Part shown: one piece after another, positions 43,807 through 51,969 of the stretch
How positions within the stretch are numbered: the stretch's first letter is position 1
How the letters are laid out: each line of letters starts with the position of its first letter
NCBI RefSeq assembly: GCF_014851565.1
Contig: NZ_JACVAA010000008.1
Coordinates: 124,001 to 188,000 of the forward strand
DNA: 64,000 bases
Direction: 5' to 3'
Origin: Pseudomonas sp. PDM15
GTDB lineage: Bacteria > Pseudomonadota > Gammaproteobacteria > Pseudomonadales > Pseudomonadaceae
The notes under the pieces: generated by a model
What the model was told of the DNA's origin: nothing
Database searches by the model: none
Seen by the model: the letters and a program-made list of their open reading frames with translations, nothing else
Made by a program: the position numbers and the translations under genes

Positions 43807-44276
43807 GCAGTCCCGTCGCCTGCCGTGCTATTTCTCGCGAGGGTTTTGCGCAGGTAGCTGGCCGAGGCCGGGCAGAGAGATTTGAACTGTGCAGTTTCGG
43901 CTATCTCGGCTGGCGCCAACTGGCGTGGCGTAGGCAAGTAGCCGATTCGCTCGAAGAACGGCGCCTGGTTGGTGGTCAGCAAGTGCAGGCTTTCGATCCC
44001 GCTGTCACGCGCGAGCCGTTCCATTTCGCCGACCACCAGGCTGCCGAGTCCGCGTTTTCTGTGCTGGGTCGCGATCAGCACCGAGCGCAGTAGCGCGGCT
44101 GATCCATGGGCTTCCAGCCCGGCATAGCCAATAGGCTGCCCGTCCAGATGGAAGGCATAGAAGACCCTGGCGGGGAGCGCTACGTCTTCCTCCGGCAGCC
44201 CTGCCTCCCGGAGTGCCTGGGCGAGAGCGGCAAGCCCGGCGGGTGAGACTCTTGTGGATTGCAGTGCGCTGGTCAT
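43797..44276 (-). CDS. arsN2: arsenic-resistance GNAT acetyltransferase ArsN2
   Basis: 159 residues of the GNAT fold: acetyl-CoA motif TQHRKRGLGSLVVGEM and the ArsN-specific end APFFERIGYLPTPRQLAPAEIAETAQFKSLCPASASYLRKTL. ArsN-type enzymes acetylate arsenic-bearing compounds such as phosphinothricin-like arsinothricin in studied cases. ArsN2 members in ars operons are less well characterised. 30 bases after arsC. Confidence 0.87.
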   Translation of the reverse strand: MTSALQSTRVSPAGLAALAQALREAGLPEEDVALPARVFYAFHLDGQPIGYAGLEAHGSAALLRSVLIATQHRKRGLGSLVVGEMERLARDSGIESLHLLTTNQAPFFERIGYLPTPRQLAPAEIAETAQFKSLCPASASYLRKTLARNSTAGDGTAWQ

Positions 44277-44306
44277 CTCATCCTCCGGCTTCAGGGCTAA
44301 GACGCG

Positions 44307-44777
44307 TTACAGGGTTCCGATGATGTCCAGCGCGCGCTTGAGCTCATCGCGGCTGAGTTGTCCGAAAGGTAGTGCAAGAAACTCACGGCAACGCAGCTCG
44401 ATTTTCTTCAGTGTGGCCTGGAAGGCGGCATCCACCTCGCTCTCGTCGCCTTGCACGTCGGAGGGATCTGCCAGGCCCCAATGGGTCTTCAGTGCCGGAC
44501 CGAAGTACACCGGGCACGCCTCGCCCGCCGCCTTGTCGCAGACGGTGATGACGATGTCCGGCGGATTGCTCTCGAATGCATCGTTACCCTTGCTGCTCAG
44601 CCCCTCGATGGAGATGCCGGCCTGCTGCAAGGTGGTGAGGCTGCGCGGCAGCACCCGACCCTTGGGGAAGCTGCCAGAGCTGACCGCCTCAAAGCCTTCG
44701 GGCGCCAGGTGGTTGAACATGGCCTCGGAAAGGATGCTGCGGCAGCTGTTGGCCGTGCACATGAAGAGAACTCGCAT
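44307..44777 (-). CDS. arsC: arsenate reductase ArsC (LMW-phosphatase type)
   Basis: 156 residues starting MRVLFMCTANSCRS, the CX5R anion-binding loop (C7, R13) of the low-molecular-weight phosphatase class. A second redox pair is present in ITVCDKAAGEACPVYFG. HWGLADPSDVQG is a family hallmark. It reduces arsenate to arsenite for export by ArsB, using thioredoxin or glutathione-type electron donors. Confidence 0.95.
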   Translation of the reverse strand: MRVLFMCTANSCRSILSEAMFNHLAPEGFEAVSSGSFPKGRVLPRSLTTLQQAGISIEGLSSKGNDAFESNPPDIVITVCDKAAGEACPVYFGPALKTHWGLADPSDVQGDESEVDAAFQATLKKIELRCREFLALPFGQLSRDELKRALDIIGTL

Positions 44778-44806
44778 ACTGTGCTCCCGTGCCCCGTGGG
44801 CAACGA

Positions 44807-46090
44807 TCAGAAGGCCAGGCGCAGGGCCAGGGCCGAAAGGGTGACAAGCAGAACCGGCAAGGTCAGCAGGATGCCGACCTTGAAGTAGTAGCCCCAGGTG
44901 ATGCGGATGCCCTTGCGTTCCAGCACGTGCAACCAGAGCAGGGTGGCCAGACTGCCGATGGGGGTGATCTTCGGGCCCAGGTCGCAGCCGATAACGTTGG
45001 CGTAAATCATCGCCTCACGGACGATGCCGCTGGCGTCGCTGGCCTGGATGGACAGCGCGCCGATCAGCACGCTGGGCATGTTGTTCATCACCGAGGACAG
45101 GGCCGCCGACAGCAGCCCGGTACCCAGAGCCGCAGCCCACAGGCCCTGTTCGGCAAGGCGGTTCAGTACCAGGGTGAGGAAGTCGGTCAGGCCTGCGTTC
45201 TTCAGGCCGTAGACCACCAGGTACATGCCCAGCGAGAAGATCACCACCTGCCAGGGCGCCTCACGCAGCACGCGACGGGTGGAGATCACATGCCCCTTGG
45301 CGGCGACCGCGAAGAGGATGGCCGCGCACACCGCTGCCACCGCGCTGATGGGGATGCCCAGAGGCTCCAGGGCGAACAGGCCTATCAGCAGTACCAACAG
45401 CATCCACCAGCCGACGATGAAGGTAGAGCGGTCGCGGATTGCCGCGGCGGGCGCCTTCAGCACTTCGGGAGCGTACTGCGCCGGGATGTCGCGGCGGAAG
45501 AACAGGTACAGAACCAGCAGCGTCGCGGCAACGCTGACCAGGTTGACCGGCACCATCACCGAGGCGTACTCGGCAAAGCCCAGGTCGAAGTAGTCCGCCG
45601 AGACGATGTTGACCAGGTTCGACACCACCAGCGGCAGGCTGGCGGTGTCCGCGATGAACCCGGCGGCCATGACGAAGGCCAGCGTGGTAGCCGCGGAGAA
45701 GCGCAGCGCCAGCAGCATGGAGATCACGATGGGGGTGAGGATCAGCGCCGCGCCGTCGTTGGCAAACAGCGCGGAGACGGCGGCGCCCAGCAACACGCAG
45801 AAGGCGAACAGACGAGGCCCGCTGCCACCCGCCCAGCGCGCCACATGCAGAGCCGCCCACTCGAAGAATCCTGCCTCATCGAGCAGTAGGCTGATGATGA
45901 TCACCGCGATGAAGGTCGCGGTGGCATTCCACACGATGGCCCACACGGTGGGAATGTCCTGCAGCGACACGGCACCGACGGCGAGGGCGATGACGGCCCC
46001 GAGCGCAGCGCTCCAGCCAACGCCAAGGCCCCTCGGTTGCCAGATGACCAGAACGAGAGTGAACAGAAAGACGGCAGCGGCGATCAGCAT
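44807..46090 (-). CDS. arsB: arsenite efflux permease ArsB
   Basis: 427 residues, about 12 membrane helices, ArsB/NhaD superfamily with FANDGAALILTPIVISML and the second half VIGCDLGPKITPIGSLATLLWLHVL. It exports arsenite (and antimonite) by proton exchange. No arsA ATPase is present. 21 bases after arsR. Confidence 0.95.
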   Translation of the reverse strand: MLIAAAVFLFTLVLVIWQPRGLGVGWSAALGAVIALAVGAVSLQDIPTVWAIVWNATATFIAVIIISLLLDEAGFFEWAALHVARWAGGSGPRLFAFCVLLGAAVSALFANDGAALILTPIVISMLLALRFSAATTLAFVMAAGFIADTASLPLVVSNLVNIVSADYFDLGFAEYASVMVPVNLVSVAATLLVLYLFFRRDIPAQYAPEVLKAPAAAIRDRSTFIVGWWMLLVLLIGLFALEPLGIPISAVAAVCAAILFAVAAKGHVISTRRVLREAPWQVVIFSLGMYLVVYGLKNAGLTDFLTLVLNRLAEQGLWAAALGTGLLSAALSSVMNNMPSVLIGALSIQASDASGIVREAMIYANVIGCDLGPKITPIGSLATLLWLHVLERKGIRITWGYYFKVGILLTLPVLLVTLSALALRLAF

Positions 46091-46111
46091 GGCGGACTCT
46101 TGAGACGAGGA

Positions 46112-46453
46112 TCAGCAGCAGGTACGGACGGGGCGTCCATCCATGTTGCACAGGCGGGAGGTGTTGGTCGCGAGCCAGTCGGCATTGGCTCGCAGGGTCA
46201 GCTTGAGCACTTCTGCGGCCCAGGCGGGTAGCTCGGGGTTGAGCCGGTAATAGACCCATTGCCCCTGGCGGCGATCGAGCAGCAGGCCGGTGCTGCGCAG
46301 TAGGGCCAGATGGCGGGAAATCTTCGGCTGGCTATCGTCCAGCGCGCACGTGAGCTCGCAGACACACAGCTCTCCGTGCTCGGCGATCAGCAGCGTGGCG
46401 CGGGCGCGCGTCTCGTCGGACAGGCACTTGAAGAACTCGGGTGGGGTCAGCAC
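46112..46453 (-). CDS. arsR: arsenic-responsive repressor ArsR
   Basis: 113 residues. Winged helix with the arsenic-binding motif ELCVCELTCALDDSQPKISRHLALLRSTGLL; Cys pair CVC plus the third Cys in ELTC. Ends in a second Cys group (RTCC). First gene of the ars operon, with a long palindrome directly upstream. Confidence 0.95.
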   Translation of the reverse strand: MLTPPEFFKCLSDETRARATLLIAEHGELCVCELTCALDDSQPKISRHLALLRSTGLLLDRRQGQWVYYRLNPELPAWAAEVLKLTLRANADWLATNTSRLCNMDGRPVRTCC

Positions 46454-46463
46454 GGTGAAGGCT

Positions 46464-46507
46464 CATTACATATGGTTTTTCGAATATACGGAAAATCATA
46501 TGTAATG
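46464..46507 (-). promoter_or_regulatory. ars operator palindrome
   Basis: CATTACATATG (46464-46474) and CATATGTAATG (46497-46507) are perfect arms, and the interior continues partly symmetric (GGTTTTTCG / CGGAAAATC). It lies 11 bases before the arsR start, in the usual position for an ArsR operator. Confidence 0.75.
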
Positions 46508-46589
46508 AGAACTCCGACTTCTTGAATGGCTATGGCCGATGGCTGCCGGCCGCAAGTGGCTGCTTGCAACCGGCCTGGCTGGCTTCGGG

Positions 46590-47042
46590 TTACTCAACCA
46601 CCGCACGAATGGTGATTTCGATCAGCTGTTGCGGGAACGCGAGACCCGATACGCCGATAAGGTTGCTGGCCACCTGGGGAACCTCGGCGCCGTAGAACTC
46701 CTTGCGCACCTTGCCAGCAGCGGCGAAGGCCGCTGGAACGTCGATGACAAACAACGTTTCTTCCACCACATCATCCAGGGTGGCGCCGAATTCACCGAGC
46801 AAGTCGACGATGTTTGCGTAGGTCTGCCGCATCTGCGCTTCCATCATGGAAAAGTCAGCAGGTTTGCCATCCGCGTTCAGCGCAGCCGGTGCGATGAGGT
46901 TGCCTTCGCGGTCATGGCTCAACTGGCCCGAGAGATAGACGGTGTCCTTGACCTGAATCGCTTGGACATAACCGTACAAGCCCTCCCAAGCGACGCCGAA
47001 GCTCACGGTTTTCTTTGCCGGGTTGTTGTTCTTAGTGGTCAT
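46590..47042 (-). CDS. RidA/YjgF-family protein
   Basis: 150 residues from MTTKNNNPAKKTVSFG (GGAG upstream). RidA-fold pattern VYLSGQLSHDREGNL, QTYANIVDLLGEFGATLDDVVEETLFVID and YGAEVPQVASNLIGVSGLAFPQQLIEITIRAV. Lacks the exact RidA arginine motif for imine deamination, so it belongs to another subgroup. A hairpin at 46545-46574 lies past its stop. 131 bases downstream of the YcaC-type gene on the same strand. Confidence 0.85.
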   Translation of the reverse strand: MTTKNNNPAKKTVSFGVAWEGLYGYVQAIQVKDTVYLSGQLSHDREGNLIAPAALNADGKPADFSMMEAQMRQTYANIVDLLGEFGATLDDVVEETLFVIDVPAAFAAAGKVRKEFYGAEVPQVASNLIGVSGLAFPQQLIEITIRAVVE

Positions 47043-47173
47043 CACAGTTCTCCATTTGGATAGTTTTGTGGCGAGCTCGCCCCTCTGGAGCGAGCTCCGA
47101 AAAGTTAGGGATTCGTCGTGGCAACTACCTGAGGCGGGGCCGGTACAGGTCCCGTCGCTCATTCACAAGCGCA

Positions 47174-47800
47174 TCATTTTTTCGCCGTCAGGGCGCTGTA
47201 GCTGGTGATCAGGTTGCGGTAGTCCGGGATGTGGTCGGAGCAGATCTTGGCCAGGCCTTCCACATCGTTGCGCCAGTCGCGGTGCAGTTCGCAGGCCACG
47301 GCGAACCAGTTCATCAGCTGCGCGCCTGCCTGGGTCATGCGGCTCCAGGCGGAGTCGCGGGTGATCTGGTTGAAGGTGCCGGAGGCATCGGTGACCACGA
47401 ACACATCGAAGCCTTCCTCGATGGCCGACAGTGCCGGGAACGCTACGCACACCTCGGTGACCACGCCGGCGATGATCAGCTGCTTCTTGCCGGTGGCCTT
47501 GATTGCCTTGACGAAGTCTTCGTTGTCCCAGGCGTTGATCTGGCCGGGGCGGGCGATGTACGGCGCGTCTGGGAACATCTCCTTCAGCTCGGGAACCAGC
47601 GGGCCGTTGGGGCCGGTTTCGAAGCTGGTGGTGAGGATGGTCGGCAGGTTGAAGAACTTGGCGAGGTCGGCCAGGGCCAGGACATTGTTTTTGAACTTGT
47701 CGGGCTCGATGTCACGTACCAGGGACAGCAAGCCGGCTTGGTGGTCGACCAGCAGAACGGCGGCGTTGTCTTTGTCGAGGCGGTTGTAGGTAACGGTCAT
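47174..47800 (-). CDS. ycaC: YcaC-like isochorismatase-family hydrolase
   Basis: 208 residues. The family triad is visible: Asp in VLLVDHQAGLLSLV, Lys in the central part and nucleophile Cys in IIAGVVTEVCVAFPALSA. TYNRLDKDNAAVLLVDHQ and the length match YcaC of Pseudomonas, an octameric hydrolase of unknown substrate. Possibly co-transcribed with the RidA-like gene. Confidence 0.92.
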   Translation of the reverse strand: MTVTYNRLDKDNAAVLLVDHQAGLLSLVRDIEPDKFKNNVLALADLAKFFNLPTILTTSFETGPNGPLVPELKEMFPDAPYIARPGQINAWDNEDFVKAIKATGKKQLIIAGVVTEVCVAFPALSAIEEGFDVFVVTDASGTFNQITRDSAWSRMTQAGAQLMNWFAVACELHRDWRNDVEGLAKICSDHIPDYRNLITSYSALTAKK

Positions 47801-47932
47801 GGCAAGGCTCTCTCTTCTAGGTCAGGCGCCGAATCGTTCGGCTGATTTAGTTTTTCCGTGCAGTTGTCGCTGCATGTGAGAAAGATTAAATACGGAACCT
47901 TTGATCCGCCAGATAGCGATATTTGACTCCAG

Positions 47933-47950
47933 CGTTCCATATAAGGAACG
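47933..47950. promoter_or_regulatory. inverted repeat in the ycaC upstream region
   Basis: CGTTCC-ATATAA-GGAACG, perfect arms, 133 bases before the ycaC start. The 302-base gap 47801-48102 holds this site and a hairpin GTCTGC-GTGT-GCAGAC (48074-48089) just before the next gene's ribosome-binding site; no gene is seen in it. Confidence 0.4.
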
Positions 47951-48102
47951 GAGGTGGCATCCGTGTGAGCTAGAAGAATAAAAATCTCAGCAGCAGCAAA
48001 CGGCGGCCATAAACAACCAGATACCGAATACCCTCTGAGAACCTATACAGAAATTCGTATTTGTATAAGTATTGTCTGCGTGTGCAGACCTGGAGGATCG
48101 CC

Positions 48103-48654
48103 ATGGTCCGGGCAATTTCCACCTCTTCTACGTTGCGCCGTATCGCCTTGCTCTGGTTGCTGATGGCGGCGCCATCGGCCTGGGCGGATTGGCGTGCCGA
48201 GCTTCCCGGCGCCGCACTGGTTGGCCAGGGGGACTTCACCTGGTTTGGCTGGCGGGTATACCAGGCTCGTCTGTGGAGTCCTGCGGCTCCCGTGAGCTGG
48301 GAACAACCCTTTGCCCTCGAGCTGATCTACCGCCGCGAGCTGTCGCGCGACACCCTGGTGCAAGCCAGCCTGGACGAGATGCGCCGGTTGGGCGGCACCT
48401 CGGTCGATGAGGCGCGCCTGGCGGCCTGGGACGACGAGATGCGCAAGGCCTTCATCGATGTCCAGCCGGGCCAGCGCATCACCGGCCTCTACCAGCCGGG
48501 CAAGGGTGGAAGCTTCTATGTCGATGACCAGCTCCGCCACGCGGTGGCGGACACCGACTTCGCCCGCGCCTTCTTCGCCATCTGGCTGGATGCCCGCACC
48601 CGCAACCCCGAGCTGCGTCGCGAGCTGCTGGGGCTCAACGAGACAAACCCGTGA
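48103..48654 (+). CDS. exported chalcone-isomerase-like protein
   Basis: 183 residues from the ATG at 48103 (GGAGG upstream). Signal peptide (LLWLLMAAPSAWA, cleavage about residue 29) and a chalcone-isomerase-like fold (GAALVGQGDFTWFGWRVYQARLWSP, LELIYRRELSRDTLVQASLDEM). Bacterial members are not thought to isomerise chalcones. First gene of a likely five-gene unit (12 bases to the next). Confidence 0.83.
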   Translation: MVRAISTSSTLRRIALLWLLMAAPSAWADWRAELPGAALVGQGDFTWFGWRVYQARLWSPAAPVSWEQPFALELIYRRELSRDTLVQASLDEMRRLGGTSVDEARLAAWDDEMRKAFIDVQPGQRITGLYQPGKGGSFYVDDQLRHAVADTDFARAFFAIWLDARTRNPELRRELLGLNETNP

Positions 48655-48665
48655 GGAGGTCGACG

Positions 48666-49202
48666 ATGCGTATCGGAATCTGGTTGCTGTGCTGCCTGCT
48701 GCTGAGCGCTTGCGGCAGCGTCGAGGTCGAGCACTACGCCGCGGAGCGTCCGCAGCTGGACCTGCCGGAATACTTCTCGCGACCGGTGCAGGCCTGGGGG
48801 ATTTTCCAGGACCGTTCGGGCGAGGTGGTCAAGCGCTTCAAGGTCGACATCACCAGTCGCCGCGAGGGCGAGCGGCTGATCCTCGACGAACGTTTTCTCT
48901 ATAGCGATGGTACCCGCCAACAGCGGGTCTGGAGCCTGGTTCCGGCGGGCGACGGACGCTGGCTGGGCCGCGCCGCGGACGTGATCGGCGAGGCCCATGG
49001 CGAGGTGGCGGGCAATGCCCTGCGCTGGCGCTACCGACTGAACCTCGACGTCGACGGGGCTACCTGGGAAGTGGACTTCGACGACTGGATGTACCTGATG
49101 GACGAGGACACCCTGATCAACCGTTCGAGCATGAGCAAGCTTGGTGTCGAGCTGGGCCAGGTGACCCTGTTCTTCCGCCGCGATCCCGCGTCGGACAACT
49201 GA
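48666..49202 (+). CDS. DUF3833 lipoprotein
   Basis: 178 residues with lipobox LLLSACGS (Cys about residue 17). Matches DUF3833: YAAERPQLDLPEYFSRPVQAWGIFQDRSGEVVKRFKVDI and a C-terminal DWMYLMDEDTLINRSSMSKLGVELGQVTLFFRR. Envelope protein of unknown function, commonly found beside the photolyase and chalcone-isomerase-like genes. Confidence 0.86.
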   Translation: MRIGIWLLCCLLLSACGSVEVEHYAAERPQLDLPEYFSRPVQAWGIFQDRSGEVVKRFKVDITSRREGERLILDERFLYSDGTRQQRVWSLVPAGDGRWLGRAADVIGEAHGEVAGNALRWRYRLNLDVDGATWEVDFDDWMYLMDEDTLINRSSMSKLGVELGQVTLFFRRDPASDN

Positions 49203-49228
49203 CAAGCGGCGAGACGGAGGGCTGGGTG

Positions 49229-49534
49229 ATGAATCTGCAGCAACTGGGCGAAGCCGCGCTGACGGGGCGGGTCGAGGCGCTCGAGGTGGTGTCCCTGGAG
49301 GGCGGCTTCTACATCCTGCAGGCGAGGCTCGCCTCGGGCCTCGAACCGCTGCGCGACGAGCAGGGCAGGGTGCTGCACCTGCGTTCGTCCACCCAGGTCC
49401 GCGAACTGCTGCAGGACCTACCGCGCCTGCCCTGCGAGCTGGTGCAGCACTGCGTCCATGACGAGATGTGCGGTGTGCGCGAAGGCGCGATCGAGCCGCT
49501 GCGCCTGCCGCTGTCGCTGGAGCAGCGCTGGTGA
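49229..49534 (+). CDS. DUF6482 family protein
   Basis: 101 residues (start ATG 49229, or GTG 49226). VEALEVVSLEGGFYILQARLASGLEPLRDEQGRVLHLRS and QHCVHDEMCG are the conserved blocks. Unknown role. Its TGA shares a base with the photolyase ATG. Confidence 0.75.
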   Translation: MNLQQLGEAALTGRVEALEVVSLEGGFYILQARLASGLEPLRDEQGRVLHLRSSTQVRELLQDLPRLPCELVQHCVHDEMCGVREGAIEPLRLPLSLEQRW

Positions 49535-51075
49535 TGAGCGACGGCGCACGCCGCCTCGGTCTCGTGCTGGGCGACCAGCTCAGCTTCGATCTGTCGCTGT
49601 TCGATGCCCTAGACCCGGCCCGCGATGCGGTGCTGATGGCCGAGGTGAACGACGAGGCGCGCTACGTGCCGCACCATCCGCAGAAGATCGTGCTGGTCTT
49701 CAGCGCGATGCGCCACTTCGCGCAAGCGCTGAAGGAGCGGGGCTGGCAGGTGATCTATGTGAGGCTCGACGCCCCCGACAACAGCGGCAGCCTGGCGGGA
49801 GAATTGCGCCGCTGGCACGACGCCCTGGGCGGGCCGGAGCTGCACCTGAGCGAATGCGGTGAGTGGCGGGTGGAGGAGGCGCTGCGCAGCAGCGGGCTGC
49901 CGCTGAACTGGCACGCCGACGGCCGTTTCCTCTGTTCCCGCGAGGAGTTCGCGCGCTGGGCGGGTGATCGTCGGCAGCTGCGTATGGAGCTGTTCTACCG
50001 CGAGATGCGCCGACGCACTGGGCTGCTTCTGGAGCCCGACGGTGCGCCGCTGGGCGGCAGCTGGAACTTCGATGCCGACAATCGCAAGGCGCTGCCAAAA
50101 GGTACGCAGGGTCCGTTTCCTGCGCGTTTCGGGCAGGACGCGATCACCCGCGAGGTGGTGGCCCTGGTGGGCGAGCGGTTCGCCAGCCACTACGGCCGCC
50201 TGGAGGGCTTCGACTACCCGGTGACCCACGCGCAGGCGCAGGAGCTCTGGCAGCATTTCCTGGAGTTTTCCCTGCCGTCCTTCGGCGACTACCAGGATGC
50301 CATGGCCGAGGGCGAGCCCTACCTGTTCCATGCGCGCATCAGTGCGGTACTGAACATCGGCCTGCTGGACCTGCGTCAGCTCTGCGCCGACGTGGAGAAC
50401 GCCCATCGCCAGGGCTGGGTGCCGCTCAACGCGGCCGAAGGTTTCATTCGCCAGTTGATCGGCTGGCGCGAGTACGTGCGCGGCATCTACTGGCTGCGCA
50501 TGCCGGACTATGCCGCGCTCAATGTGTTCGGCAATAGCCGGGCACTGCCGGAGTTCTACTGGACCGGCCGCACCGAGATGCGCTGCATGGCCCAGGCAAT
50601 CGGCCAGACCCTGGAACTGGGCTATGCCCATCACATCCAGCGGCTGATGGTGACCGGCAACTTCGCCCTGCTCGCCGGTATCGCCCCGGCTGCCATCTGC
50701 GAGTGGTACCTGGCGGTGTACCTGGATGCCTTCGAGTGGGTCGAGCTGCCCAACACCCTGGGCATGGTGATGCACGCCGACGGCGGCTACCTGGGCTCCA
50801 AGCCCTACTGCGCCAGCGGCCGCTACATCCAGCGCATGTCTGATCACTGCGCCGCCTGCCGCTACCGGGTGGACCGGGCGACCGAGGATGATGCGTGCCC
50901 GTTCAACGCGCTCTACTGGCACTTCCTGCTGCGTCATCGTGATCGCCTCGGCCGCAATCCGCGCATGGCCATGGCCTATCGCAATCTGCAGCGCATGGAC
51001 GAGTTCCGCGTCAGCGCACTCTGGCAGCGTGGCGAGCAGCTGCTGGCGCGCCTGGATGCCGGAGAGGCGCTGTGA
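49534..51075 (+). CDS. Fe-S-containing (6-4)-type photolyase/cryptochrome (FeS-BCP)
   Basis: 513 residues. N-terminal alpha/beta antenna domain (LGLVLGDQLSFDLSLFD) and helical FAD domain with GWREYVRGIYW and a C-terminal [4Fe-4S] site: C351 (TEMRC), C439 and C442 (SDHCAAC) and C455 (DACPF). These are one position off the four ligands of Agrobacterium PhrB (350, 438, 441, 454). Such enzymes repair (6-4) photoproducts with FAD and a lumazine antenna. Start ATG 49534; the longer frame upstream overlaps the DUF6482 gene. Confidence 0.92.
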   Translation: MSDGARRLGLVLGDQLSFDLSLFDALDPARDAVLMAEVNDEARYVPHHPQKIVLVFSAMRHFAQALKERGWQVIYVRLDAPDNSGSLAGELRRWHDALGGPELHLSECGEWRVEEALRSSGLPLNWHADGRFLCSREEFARWAGDRRQLRMELFYREMRRRTGLLLEPDGAPLGGSWNFDADNRKALPKGTQGPFPARFGQDAITREVVALVGERFASHYGRLEGFDYPVTHAQAQELWQHFLEFSLPSFGDYQDAMAEGEPYLFHARISAVLNIGLLDLRQLCADVENAHRQGWVPLNAAEGFIRQLIGWREYVRGIYWLRMPDYAALNVFGNSRALPEFYWTGRTEMRCMAQAIGQTLELGYAHHIQRLMVTGNFALLAGIAPAAICEWYLAVYLDAFEWVELPNTLGMVMHADGGYLGSKPYCASGRYIQRMSDHCAACRYRVDRATEDDACPFNALYWHFLLRHRDRLGRNPRMAMAYRNLQRMDEFRVSALWQRGEQLLARLDAGEAL

Positions 51076-51227
51076 AGAAGCCCCACCTGCCGCAGAAAAC
51101 CTGCGCGGTCTGCGGCCGGCCTTTTGCCTGGCGGCGTCGCTGGGCGCGCTGCTGGGATGAGGTGCGCTATTGCTCTGCGCGCTGCCGGGGCCAGCGTCAG
51201 GTTCCACAGACGATTGAGGGCGGCTGA
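51072..51227 (+). CDS. DUF2256 zinc-finger-like small protein
   Basis: 51 residues from a GTG overlapping the photolyase stop (GTGA). Sequence VKKPHLPQKTCAVCGRPFAW followed by RRRWARCWDEVRYCSARC shows the two CxxC/CxxxC pairs of DUF2256, a family nearly always encoded next to these photolyases. Too short for routine gene calling. Confidence 0.88.
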   Translation: MKKPHLPQKTCAVCGRPFAWRRRWARCWDEVRYCSARCRGQRQVPQTIEGG

Positions 51228-51267
51228 CGCTCGGCGGCGAATCGTTACCCGGTGTACCAGGGAGGGT

Positions 51268-51714
51268 TCACTTGCTCACGGCTGCCAGCTGACGCTTGAG
51301 CTCGGCCACTTGCGCTTCCAGCTCGCGCACTCGCTCCTGGGCGGCGACCTCGGCGCTGACGTCGCGCTGGATGCCGATGAAGTAGGTCAGCTGGTCCGCA
51401 TCGTTGTACACCGGGGTGATGGACAACTCGTTCCAGAACGGTGTGCCGTCCTTGCGGAAGTTGTGCAGCACCTGGCGGCAGGGCTGGCCATCGCGGATCG
51501 CCTGGCGGATGGCTGCCAGTCCGGGTTGCTGACGTTCGCTGCCCTGCAGGAAGCGGCAATCCTGATAGAGGATGTCGTCGGCGGTGTAGCCGGTCAGACG
51601 CTCGAAGGCGGGGTTGGCATAGATCAGAATGCTGTCATCTCCCTCCTGCTCGGCCACGACGATGCCGTCATTCGAGGCTTCGACCATCAGTTGCAGAAGC
51701 TTGGCGTCGATCAT
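51268..51714 (-). CDS. short LOV blue-light photoreceptor (PpSB1-type)
   Basis: 148 residues from MIDAKLLQLMVEASNDGIVV; start has AGGAAT upstream. LOV core with the photoactive cysteine C53 in LYQDCRFLQG (canonical NCRFLQ with D for N), ANPAFERLTGYT and FWNELSITPVYN, then a C-terminal coiled-coil helix (AAQERVRELEAQVAELKRQL). No effector domain, as in Pseudomonas putida SB1/SB2-LOV, which dimerise on illumination. Convergent to the photolyase unit, giving a light-related pair. Confidence 0.93.
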   Translation of the reverse strand: MIDAKLLQLMVEASNDGIVVAEQEGDDSILIYANPAFERLTGYTADDILYQDCRFLQGSERQQPGLAAIRQAIRDGQPCRQVLHNFRKDGTPFWNELSITPVYNDADQLTYFIGIQRDVSAEVAAQERVRELEAQVAELKRQLAAVSK

Positions 51715-51907
51715 GGAGATTCCTATCCGGCGGTTATCCAAAGCACCAAGATTAGTCGGCGAGCCTGTCGATGCCTAGGCGTGCCGTCGAGGCTTCAACC
51801 AGCGAGCACTGCCGGCGGGTTCAGATAGAGGAAACGACACCTCGGTGGCCACTCCGCTGCCCATTGGTGAGCGCTAATGCGTTCAGCCAAGTCAGCCATC
51901 CACAAGC

Positions 51908-51940
51908 AAAAAACGGAGCCTGTATCAGGCTCCGTTTTTT
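51908..51940. terminator. bidirectional terminator after rpiR
   Basis: Stem ACGGAGCCT / AGGCTCCGT with loop GTATC, six A before and six T after. On the minus strand it ends the cyanophycin unit. The 228 bases between the LOV and RpiR genes hold nothing else recognisable. Confidence 0.92.
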
Positions 51941-51969
51941 GTTTGCGGCCTAACCCAAGAACGCTCAGG

